DNA of 10,568 bases from Syntrophomonas sp964422685 (GTDB taxonomy: Bacteria > Bacillota > Syntrophomonadia > Syntrophomonadales > Syntrophomonadaceae): the NCBI GenBank assembly GCA_964422685.1, contig CAYRCG010000071.1:1-10568 (forward strand). The letters run 5' to 3'. The notes under the pieces were generated by a model. That model was not told the origin of the DNA and made no database searches. It worked only from the letters and a program-made list of their open reading frames with translations. The translations under genes were made by a program, and so were the position numbers. The first letter of the stretch is position 1. Each line of letters starts with the position of its first letter. Of the stretch, positions 5,161 through 10,568 are shown in pieces.

Positions 5161-5634
5161 CTATTTGGTGTATCTATCTGCTACCGTGCTGGCTGCACAA
5201 GCGTCCGGTTTGATTTTAGCAGCGAAGCCACTCCCGACAATCATGCCGGTAAGTTCTCTGATCAATTCTTTGCTATCACCCCGTATGCCTATATCAAGAT
5301 GAATCTCTACCTTCATGTCTTCTTTGCCGTGTTTTTTCAAACATTGATTTAGGCGATCGGCTAAGTCCAAACTAAGTGAGGCTTCGTAGAAAATGCGCTG
5401 GCGCAGGCTATTGCTTTTTCGTTCCTGAATCTTACTGTAATAATAGCGGGCACCTTTACCTACGCGGTGAATGATTATGGCACTAACATAGCAGGTCCCC
5501 TGATTTCCAGGATGCGAATCGCTACCTACGATCAATTTGTAAGGCCGGGTAATATCTTCGGCAACATATTCTAGAATATCGATTACTACCTGTTCTAGGT
5601 CTAGCTTTCCTTTGCTGGGACTGTTAAATATCAT
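5161..5634 (-). CDS. DUF458 RNase H-like protein (YkuK type)
   Basis: A 157-residue protein of the DUF458/YkuK family, predicted to have a ribonuclease H-like fold; its substrate is unknown. Conserved acidic motifs are visible: LIVGSDSH (34-41), HLDIGIRGDS (112-121) and KPDACAAS-VADR near the C-terminus. They could form a metal-binding site. Length matches the family. The start ATG at 5634-5632 overlaps the ksgA stop by one base (TAATG), with GAGG seven bases upstream, so translation is probably coupled to ksgA. It stands where related genomes have yabG. In B. subtilis ykuK lies elsewhere. No terminator follows, so some transcripts may continue toward veg. Confidence 0.88.
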   Translation of the reverse strand: MIFNSPSKGKLDLEQVVIDILEYVAEDITRPYKLIVGSDSHPGNQGTCYVSAIIIHRVGKGARYYYSKIQERKSNSLRQRIFYEASLSLDLADRLNQCLKKHGKEDMKVEIHLDIGIRGDSKELIRELTGMIVGSGFAAKIKPDACAASTVADRYTK

Positions 5635-6515
5635 TACCGCGCCTCCTCGTTCAGGATAAGGGCATCACTTATCAGGGCAAATTGTTCGATAGTAAGGTTT
5701 TCCGGTCTATCCATCGGTTCTATTTCAATAGAAGTCAGTAAATTATGTATCCCCGCTTTTTCCGCCGATAAAAGGGTCGCGCAAATGTTTAGAATGGTTT
5801 TTCTTCTTCTTTGAAAAGACATCCGGAGTAATCGCATGAAGCTAACTTCATCCCTTACCTGGACTCGCTTTCCCTTTATGGGTCGCAGTTGAATAACACA
5901 GGAATCAACCTCTGGCCGGGGGTAAAAACAATTCCGAGAAACTGGCATGAGATACTCCGCCTCGGCGTGATAAGCCGTAGTTATCGTGAGTAAGCCGTAT
6001 TCCTTGCTGCCCGGGGAGGCTAAGATGCGGCTAGCAACCTCCTTTTGCATCATTAGGGTTGCGCTTTCCATCTGCGGACAGGTCTCCAGGAGTTTAAAGA
6101 TAATGGGGGTGGTAATGTTATAAGGGATATTAGCACATACCCTGTAGCCGCCAATATCCGGGTATGGGGCAAAGGCTTTACTGAGCTCTTCTTCTAGGTT
6201 TATTTTAAGCACATCCGCAAAAAGCAAGTGGATGTTATCTATATCACCCAAGCTCTCGGACAACGCCTCCCGCAAGCCAGTATCGATCTCTATAGCCAAT
6301 ACCCCTTTGCTGTTAGCGGCTAATTCCCGGCTTAACACACCTATACCGGGCCCTATTTCTACCAGCAATTTTTCTTTATCAGGGTTACAGGAAGCGATGA
6401 TCTTACGGAGAATGTTTCCATCTATCAGGAAGTTCTGCCCCCATTTTTTCCGCGGGTGAATTCCGTATTTGTTCATATAATATTTTATACCGGTTATAGA
6501 ATCTATTCTTTTCAT
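5634..6515 (-). CDS. rsmA: 16S rRNA (adenine1518/1519-N6) dimethyltransferase
   Basis: RsmA/KsgA dimethylates two adjacent adenines in the 3' terminal loop of 16S rRNA late in small-subunit assembly, using S-adenosylmethionine. With the ATG start it has 293 residues, the usual length. Motifs in order: KKWGQNFL (23-30), EIGPGIG (53-59, SAM binding), AIEID (74-78, ribose contact), FADVL (99-103), the catalytic NIPY (129-132), LMMQKEVA and PRPEVDS, then the C-terminal helical domain. I prefer the ATG at 6515 over the upstream GTG at 6545 because GTGAGG lies five bases before it, whereas the GTG has no ribosome binding site and may fall at the transcript start. It overlaps the DUF458 gene by one base. 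The neighbouring rnmV gene found in many Firmicutes is absent. Confidence 0.96.
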   Translation of the reverse strand: MKRIDSITGIKYYMNKYGIHPRKKWGQNFLIDGNILRKIIASCNPDKEKLLVEIGPGIGVLSRELAANSKGVLAIEIDTGLREALSESLGDIDNIHLLFADVLKINLEEELSKAFAPYPDIGGYRVCANIPYNITTPIIFKLLETCPQMESATLMMQKEVASRILASPGSKEYGLLTITTAYHAEAEYLMPVSRNCFYPRPEVDSCVIQLRPIKGKRVQVRDEVSFMRLLRMSFQRRRKTILNICATLLSAEKAGIHNLLTSIEIEPMDRPENLTIEQFALISDALILNEEAR

Positions 6516-6555
6516 CGCTGCCTCACAATTTTCAAGAGAAATCACTGTCGATTAA

Positions 6556-6564
6556 AGTATATCA
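6556..6564 (-). promoter_or_regulatory. Proximal extended -10 promoter of ksgA
   Basis: TGATATACT on the minus strand is an extended -10 (TGn-TATACT) without a good -35. Transcripts would start near 6549 and give about a 34-base leader to the ATG at 6515. Confidence 0.35.
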
Positions 6565-6569
6565 TCATT

Positions 6570-6592
6570 GAGGATTCCCCGCTGCGCTCGGA
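6570..6592. repeat. Dispersed-repeat fragment between lipoprotein gene and ksgA
   Basis: GGATTCCCCGCTGCGCTCGG (6572-6591) belongs to the same class of intergenic CTCGCT/GCTCGG repeats as 94-110. It is followed by GC-rich sequence to about 6650 that contrasts with the AT-rich flanks. It falls in the 350-base gene-free stretch upstream of ksgA. Confidence 0.4.
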
Positions 6593-6692
6593 ATTTTCAC
6601 GCACTGCATACCCCGCGCACAAAAATGGCGAGGTCGAAGCCCCTAGATAAATAGAAAGGAAGGGGCGACGTACCGTTTGTATCATTTGACCA

Positions 6693-6701
6693 ATTATACC
6701 A
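6693..6701 (-). promoter_or_regulatory. Distal extended -10 promoter for ksgA
   Basis: TGGTATAAT on the minus strand is a perfect extended -10. There is no good -35 17 bases upstream, which extended -10 promoters tolerate. It would give a leader of about 170 bases that runs through the repeat fragment. Confidence 0.5.
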
Positions 6702-6844
6702 CTTAGATATATTTGATTTGTATAAATATACTGGAACCTTTTCCTATTAGTCATACTTTTACTAATTTTTCCGGAGAAATTATTTTGCTGAAGGGGTGGA
6801 AATGAAAAAAAACAGGCATAGCCAAGTAGTCATAAAATCGGGGG

Positions 6845-6884
6845 GATAAAAATTAACCCGAGAGTTTCTATGGCTCCCGGGTTT
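6845..6884 (-). terminator. Intrinsic terminator of the lipoprotein gene
   Basis: AACCCGGGAG (6883-6874, minus strand) pairs with CTCTCGGGTT (6864-6855) with a single G-U wobble and a 9-base loop, then runs into AATTTTTAT. It begins 12 bases after the stop codon. Confidence 0.85.
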
Positions 6885-6895
6885 AAATCAATCAA

Positions 6896-7597
6896 TTAAA
6901 ATGCAGCCGTTCCTTGATCCCTTACTCTAGAATCAATATCCTTAATATCCTTTTCAAAGTTCTTAATCGGTTTACCTTCTAAAATACCGGTGGCTACATC
7001 GGATATGCGCTTGACTAAATTAGGGTCTGTGGTCACTAATACCTGGGAAATGCGCTTATCATGTTTTTTGAGCTTATTCATGACTTCGGTCTTTATTCTA
7101 CTGCTTCCATTCACGTCATTCAACCTATTATTACCATTCAACCGGGCATTGTCATTTAACCGGTTGTTGTTCATCGACCCGCTTCTATTGTCTGATTTCA
7201 AAGTCAAGCCTACCAGAACAACTATCTTTTGGGGTTCGCTGCGATTAATACCGGCATCACTGCCGATGGTGTTATCATTCATATTCTTGCTTGTAGCACG
7301 GTTCATTTGTGAAGTTGACTTGCTGTTTCCGGTAATATTGTTGGCTACGCCGATATCAGCAATAACAACAGTTGCCCTATCCACCCCTTTTACCTCTTCC
7401 GCCATCTTGGAAAGCTTATTAGCCATTACCCTTCTTTCGCTAACTGTCATCATTCCGCTATCGGTCCTGGTTTCTTGTGTGGGTTTCTTGACGGAAGGAG
7501 CCATAGGCTTTTTATTAGCGGCAGTATTTTGGCAGCCGCTGGCCAACAACGCGAACATTAAAGTGAAACACAATAAATAGGCCAGTTTTCTCCTCAC
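6896..7597 (-). CDS. YhcN/YlaJ-like sporulation lipoprotein
   Basis: A 233-residue exported lipoprotein. A basic start (MRRK), a hydrophobic segment (residues 5-20) and LLASGC form a type II signal peptide with lipidated Cys22; alanine at the -3 position is less usual than leucine. After a polar linker, the RVMANKLSKMAEEVKGVDRATVVIADIGVANNI region (56-88) and KIVVLVGLTL (124-133) match the YhcN/YlaJ family, whose members sit in the spore inner membrane or forespore and influence germination. KRISQVLVTTDPNLVKRI (181-198) is the second half. Residues 143-164 are an Asn-rich insert with RLND, RLNG, RLND at six-residue spacing. The GTG start (7597-7595) has a perfect AAGGAGGTGA five bases upstream. 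It sits between the 3D gene and ksgA, each side with its own terminator or promoter. Confidence 0.88.
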   Translation of the reverse strand: MRRKLAYLLCFTLMFALLASGCQNTAANKKPMAPSVKKPTQETRTDSGMMTVSERRVMANKLSKMAEEVKGVDRATVVIADIGVANNITGNSKSTSQMNRATSKNMNDNTIGSDAGINRSEPQKIVVLVGLTLKSDNRSGSMNNNRLNDNARLNGNNRLNDVNGSSRIKTEVMNKLKKHDKRISQVLVTTDPNLVKRISDVATGILEGKPIKNFEKDIKDIDSRVRDQGTAAF

Positions 7598-7636
7598 TTT
7601 TTCACCTCCTTTTCCCTTCTTCTAGCGGCGTAGATA

Positions 7637-7717
7637 TCAATTAGACTTTCCCACAGTGCCGCGTGAGGTAAAGGCTTTTAAAAATCCCTGCACTTTTTTA
7701 AATTTTTCTTCAAGCAT
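7637..7717 (-). CDS. Candidate 26-residue small protein upstream of the lipoprotein gene
   Basis: An ATG at 7717-7715 preceded by GAGG and four bases opens a 26-codon frame ending in TGA at 7639-7637. The product begins MLEEKFKKVQGFLKAF, an amphipathic basic helix, and ends polar and glycine-containing. An 8-bp inverted repeat (7665-7672 with 7718-7725) could hide its ribosome binding site. It is 39 bases before the lipoprotein start on the same strand. It is too short for statistics to be convincing, and no promoter clearly serves it. Confidence 0.3.
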   Translation of the reverse strand: MLEEKFKKVQGFLKAFTSRGTVGKSN

Positions 7718-7774
7718 TTTACCTCGTTATAGGTTTCTGTACTTTTTCACTTTTAAATCGTGGAAAGTTTAGAC

Positions 7775-7806
7775 AAAAAAATACCCCCCTATTCAGGCGG
7801 GTATTT
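7775..7806 (-). terminator. Intrinsic terminator of the 3D-domain gene
   Basis: AAATACCCGCCT (7806-7795, minus strand) pairs with the 7790-7779 arm at 11 of 12 positions with a 4-base loop, and runs into a T7-like tract. It lies about 38 bases after the stop codon. Confidence 0.88.
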
Positions 7807-7843
7807 ATTATTATTCTTTTATTAAATGGGGACATCCGGAAAC

Positions 7844-8806
7844 TTAGTCGAGTATATACATTTTCACCGTTCGGTTTCCCCAATTGAGACATTGGGTTTT
7901 TTCTTCCATAAAAAGGTCCAGGCGGTTCCCTTTGATTGCTCCCCCCGTGTCCGCGGCCTCAGCATAACCATAACCTTCGATATATAGCTTGCTACCCATA
8001 GGTACAACAGTAGGATCAACCGCTACCAAACCCACCGCCGGCTGTCTGCCCGTAGCGGTATTGCGACCGGTATAAGTGTAGGCAGAGGCATTCATATATT
8101 TCGCTTCTCTGAAATCTAGGCGCTGCCCGGCTCTGGAAACGCTAGTTATCGTTCCCAAGGCTACTAATCTGTTCACCGGCTCCAGCAGCCTTTGACAACT
8201 GGTTACTTCTCGATTGACTTCATTACCGTTATGATAAGTTATTTTAATTTTATTGAGAGCAACCCCTTCTATTCCCGGCTTGACGGTCCGGCTTAATCCC
8301 CTTTCCAAGGTATCATCGCTGGTCCTTTCTACCTGAAACGCGATAGGCTCCTTGATCTCAATTTCTTCCTGGGTAACACGGATAACTTCAATCTCTTGCT
8401 CGGGGGCAGTTAAAGCCCTAGCCGTAGTTTTGATGATGTCTTGTTCGCCTACCTGCACCCCCGCTAATTTGATAGCCTCCTTAACCGAAATCGGTGTACT
8501 CAGTATTTCCCGGCTGCAACCATCGGCTACAATCTTCACCTTAAACGCCCTGATAACCGTAATCCTCATGTTTTTTTCTACCGGAGTATTCAATGACGGT
8601 TCTACTTTATCTTTTTCTTTCAATATAATCTGATTCTTGTCCAGGACTTCCCTAACCGTTCCGGAAAAGAAAACCTTGCTCTTTACCAACTTGTCATCGA
8701 CCTGGATACTTACCGGTTTTTGCAGGGCAAAGAACAAGCTTACCAGTAGAACCAAGCTAAATATAGCCAGCAGGTAAGCACGTTGCTTAGACCATACAAT
8801 ACCCAT
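7844..8806 (-). CDS. yabE: DUF348-G5-3D domain cell-wall protein (YabE type)
   Basis: A 320-residue protein anchored by one N-terminal membrane segment (residues about 9-28) with the rest outside the cell. Two DUF348 repeats span about 31-85 and 88-135, a G5 domain about 144-218, and a C-terminal 3D domain about 238-319. The three aspartates that name the domain are visible in AVDP (D264), AADTGG (D286) and LDLF (D297), together with SAYTYTG and GNRLDLF. The 3D domain resembles lytic transglycosylase catalytic cores, and such Rpf/Sps-like proteins are thought to cleave or bind peptidoglycan during growth or outgrowth. The ATG at 8806 is chosen over one 30 bases upstream because AAGGAGG lies six bases before it. 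It has its own promoter and terminator. Position after tatD matches yabE in Bacillus. Confidence 0.92.
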   Translation of the reverse strand: MGIVWSKQRAYLLAIFSLVLLVSLFFALQKPVSIQVDDKLVKSKVFFSGTVREVLDKNQIILKEKDKVEPSLNTPVEKNMRITVIRAFKVKIVADGCSREILSTPISVKEAIKLAGVQVGEQDIIKTTARALTAPEQEIEVIRVTQEEIEIKEPIAFQVERTSDDTLERGLSRTVKPGIEGVALNKIKITYHNGNEVNREVTSCQRLLEPVNRLVALGTITSVSRAGQRLDFREAKYMNASAYTYTGRNTATGRQPAVGLVAVDPTVVPMGSKLYIEGYGYAEAADTGGAIKGNRLDLFMEEKTQCLNWGNRTVKMYILD

Positions 8807-8857
8807 TTCATTCCTCCTTCTTTTTGCCCGGATCATTGGATCTGGGGATTCAACTAT

Positions 8858-8887
8858 ATTCTAAGCAAATTAAGTGCCGGAAGTCAA
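8858..8887 (-). promoter_or_regulatory. Sigma-A promoter of the 3D-domain gene
   Basis: On the minus strand, TTGACT (8887-8882), 18 bases, TAGAAT (8863-8858). Transcripts would begin near 8851, leaving a 45-base leader, too short for a c-di-AMP (ydaO) riboswitch such as those that control some wall hydrolases. Confidence 0.65.
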
Positions 8888-9047
8888 ACCTTTTCTCCTA
8901 CATTTTGGCACGTCTCCCTTTTATTGCACACATCGCCTAGTCTAGCTCTTTAAATTATTATCCTTCTACAGCCATTTTATTCTTAGATTAGTAAAAAAGA
9001 TTGCTAATGAAGGATATTTTCCCCATAAGGAGTCTATTGAAATGGGC

Positions 9048-9068
9048 AAAAAATGGCGCCTAGCCTAT
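9048..9068 (-). terminator. Weak terminator-like hairpin after tatD
   Basis: On the minus strand a short GGC/GCC stem with flanking AT pairs is followed by six T residues (9053-9048). The stem is only about five base pairs with a bulge, so metG-tatD transcripts may read through. Confidence 0.3.
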
Positions 9069-9076
9069 ACCAGCAT

Positions 9077-9090
9077 CTCCTCGTGATGAC
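9077..9090. repeat. Possible relic of the dispersed repeat
   Basis: CTCCTCGTGATGAC matches 12 of 14 bases of CTCCTCGCAATGAC at 20-33. It lies in the 3' flank of tatD. The short match could be chance. Confidence 0.25.
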
Positions 9091-9114
9091 GGGGCGGTCG
9101 CTGTCCTGCACTGC

Positions 9115-9885
9115 CTAATCTTTGATGCGGTAGACCCTTTTCGCGTTCTGGCTGGTAACGTAGGCAATCTCGTCCTCCGTCTTATTACGCAACTCTGCCA
9201 GTTTTCTCGCGGTATGCACTACCAAAGCCGGTTCATTTCTTTTTCCTCGAAAGGGTTCCGGAGCCAGATAAGGGGAATCCGTTTCTATTAATATCCGCTC
9301 GAGCGATATCCGGGCCGCTACCTCCTGAGTTTTTTTCGCATTTTTAAACGTAAGGGGACCGGCGAAGGAGATATAAAAACCCTCTTTCATCAGTTCCACT
9401 GCCAAGGGGAGATGACCCGAATAGCAGTGTATTATACCTTCATTTACCCCGGCTTTTTCCTTCTTTAGAATGTCCAGGATTTCCTGGTGAGCATCGCGAT
9501 CATGGATAACCAGGGGTTTGTAAAGCTCTTGCGCCAGTTTTATCTGGTCCTTAAATGCTGTCCTTTGTTTTTCGGGGGAAGAAAGATTGCGATAATAATC
9601 CAGGCCGGTTTCCCCGATAGCCACCACCCGGGGGTCGCGAGCCAACTCGTACAACTTTGCTAAGGTCTCGGCATCGAGGTTTTTCGCATCGTGAGGATGC
9701 ACCCCTACTACGGCATAAACCTCAGGGTGCCGGCGGGCGAGTTCTACCGCTTCCACCGAAGTCTCATAATCATAACCGATACATACTATCTTTTCCAAAC
9801 CGGCTTCCCGCGCCCGTTTCATAACTTCCTGCCGGTCTTTATTAAAAGCCGGGTCTTGTAAATGGGCATGTGTATCTATAAGCAT
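9115..9885 (-). CDS. tatD: TatD family metal-dependent hydrolase
   Basis: A 256-residue amidohydrolase-fold protein with a TIM barrel. Family members are metal-dependent 3'-5' exonucleases, and some have D-aminoacyl-tRNA deacylase-like activity. The metal ligands are visible in order: THAHLQD (H6, H8), GETGLDYYR (E92), LVIHDRDAH (H128), IIHCYSGH (H153) and ETDSPYLAPEP (D203). Length is normal. The ATG at 9885-9883 directly follows the metG stop codon with no intervening base, and GGTGAGA upstream gives a modest ribosome binding site, so it is probably translated by coupling. The metG-tatD order is conserved through Firmicutes. Confidence 0.96.
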   Translation of the reverse strand: MLIDTHAHLQDPAFNKDRQEVMKRAREAGLEKIVCIGYDYETSVEAVELARRHPEVYAVVGVHPHDAKNLDAETLAKLYELARDPRVVAIGETGLDYYRNLSSPEKQRTAFKDQIKLAQELYKPLVIHDRDAHQEILDILKKEKAGVNEGIIHCYSGHLPLAVELMKEGFYISFAGPLTFKNAKKTQEVAARISLERILIETDSPYLAPEPFRGKRNEPALVVHTARKLAELRNKTEDEIAYVTSQNAKRVYRIKD

Positions 9886-10568
9886 CTATCTCACCCGGCT
9901 TCCGGAAGGCAGACCTTCATCTGCGAATAAAACCTTTATTTCATCCTCACCTGCTGCTAGTATCATCCCATGGGACATTACGCCTCTTAATTTAACCGGC
10001 TTCAGGTTAGCTACCAGCATCACTTTTTTACCTAGCAGTTCCTCCGGGGAATAGTATTGCGCAATACCTGATACCACCGTGCGCTCCTCCTCCCCCATGC
10101 GCAGGCGTAAAACCAGTAATTTATCCGCTTTCTTCATTTTTTCGCAGGCGATAACCTCGGCTATCCGAAGGTCAATCCGAGCGAATTCTTCTATATCAAT
10201 CATTTCCGGAGCATTGCCCGGGCCTGCGGCGGCTTCTTTCTTCCCCGTGGTTTCCGCCGGTTCTTCCCCGGGTTCCAAGGATTTTAAGTCTATCCGCGGG
10301 AAAAGGGCTTCCCCTCGGCTAACCCGGCTACCAGCCTTACAGCTACCCCATTCCGCCGCATCTTCCCAGCTTAGGTCTCGGTTCAGATTAAATATCTCCA
10401 TTTGCTGGTTAACCCTGGTCATTAATGTCGGCATAGCCGGCGCCAGCATTATCAAGGCTATACGGATGCTTTCCGCCAAGTTATACATCACGCTGCCCAG
10501 GCGCTCTTTTTTGGCCTCTTCTTTGGCTAAAACCCAAGGAGCGGTTTCATCGATATATTTATTAGCCC
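9886..10568 (-). CDS. metG: Methionyl-tRNA synthetase, C-terminal part
   Basis: The gene is cut by the right edge of the window, so only the last 227 or so residues are seen and the start is outside. The frame opens in-window with ANKYIDETAPWVLAK, the conserved anticodon-binding region of MetRS. It continues through the helical domain (LIMLAPAMPTL, then SWEDAAEWG) and a charged, Glu-rich linker. It ends with a complete C-terminal tRNA-binding domain of the EMAP/Arc1p type: FARIDLRIAEVIACEKMKKADKLLVL, VSGIAQYY and VANLKPVKLRGVMSHGMILAA. This appended domain is typical of Firmicute MetRS, which works as a dimer. The enzyme charges tRNA-Met with methionine in the cytoplasm. A GTG at 10491 also opens this frame but is internal and not the true start. 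Confidence 0.96.
   Translation of the reverse strand, partial: ANKYIDETAPWVLAKEEAKKERLGSVMYNLAESIRIALIMLAPAMPTLMTRVNQQMEIFNLNRDLSWEDAAEWGSCKAGSRVSRGEALFPRIDLKSLEPGEEPAETTGKKEAAAGPGNAPEMIDIEEFARIDLRIAEVIACEKMKKADKLLVLRLRMGEEERTVVSGIAQYYSPEELLGKKVMLVANLKPVKLRGVMSHGMILAAGEDEIKVLFADEGLPSGSRVR

Larger units (their letters stand above)
6546..6844. other. Gene-free stretch upstream of ksgA
   Basis: This stretch of about 300 bases holds two candidate ksgA promoters (6556-6564 and 6693-6701), the repeat fragment at about 6570-6650, and AT-rich sequence at 6700-6790. A 70-codon minus-strand frame across it has no ribosome binding site, runs into the repeat and overlaps ksgA, so I do not call it a gene. 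In related genomes rnmV often lies near here; no remnant of its Toprim domain is seen in any frame. Confidence 0.6.

Noticed and set aside
6516..6545. GTG at 6545 as the ksgA start
   Set aside because: No ribosome binding site precedes it, it sits near a possible transcription start, and the ATG at 6515 gives the usual family length with a fitting GTGAGG.
6542..6754. 70-codon minus-strand frame overlapping the ksgA start
   Set aside because: It has no ribosome binding site, crosses the dispersed-repeat fragment and ksgA promoter elements, and shows no domain or biased composition expected of a real protein.
6990..7580. 196-codon plus-strand frame with hydrophobic stretches
   Set aside because: It is antisense to the YhcN-like lipoprotein, which has a lipobox, family motifs and a perfect ribosome binding site; the hydrophobic look comes from reading the opposite strand.
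8807..9114. c-di-AMP (ydaO) riboswitch upstream of the 3D-domain gene
   Set aside because: The predicted promoter leaves only about 45 bases of leader, and the conserved ydaO sequence blocks were not found in the upstream region.
1..10568. CRISPR arrays, tRNA or rRNA genes, insertion sequences, phage genes
   Set aside because: No regularly spaced repeats, no tRNA-like or rRNA-like stretches that I could recognise, and no transposase, integrase or phage motifs in any frame.

Overview
This is an ordinary chromosomal segment of a spore-forming, low-to-moderate G+C Firmicute, most likely a clostridial lineage near Peptococcaceae or Syntrophomonadaceae. The evidence is the gene neighbourhood metG - tatD - 3D/G5 cell-wall protein - ksgA - veg, a YhcN/YlaJ-type sporulation lipoprotein, SPOCS-like proteins, AGGAGG-type ribosome binding sites and frequent GTG/TTG starts. 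All supported protein genes lie on the minus strand, so transcription runs from high to low coordinates.

In transcription order the window holds: the 3' end of metG (truncated by the window edge); tatD, whose start codon abuts the metG stop; a membrane-anchored DUF348-G5-3D protein (YabE type) with its own promoter and terminator; a YhcN/YlaJ-like lipoprotein with its own terminator; ksgA/rsmA, overlapping by one base the next gene, a DUF458 RNase H-like (YkuK-type) protein; veg behind two near-consensus tandem sigma-A promoters and ending at a strong terminator; a SPOCS-like/coiled-coil protein; a small zinc-ribbon protein preceded by a structured leader with a terminator immediately before its ribosome binding site; two glycosyltransferases; and a cysteine-containing SPOCS-like protein preceded by a possible sigma-K promoter. 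The first 180 bases hold a terminator and copies of a dispersed repeat.

Functionally the right half (about 4700-10568) is a conserved housekeeping block: translation (metG, ksgA), hydrolase (tatD), wall remodelling (3D protein) and veg. RnmV (RNase M5) and YabG, which commonly accompany this block in related genomes, are not present. The left half (1-4500) is lineage-specific and looks spore- or envelope-related. The coiled-coil protein occupies the place where many clostridia encode the SPOCS-LysM protein SipL, and the two glycosyltransferases could decorate a spore or cell surface; that role is inference. No mobile element, CRISPR array, tRNA or rRNA was seen. The points most worth checking are the leader RNA at about 3443-3590, the divergent SipL-position gene, and the missing rnmV/yabG.
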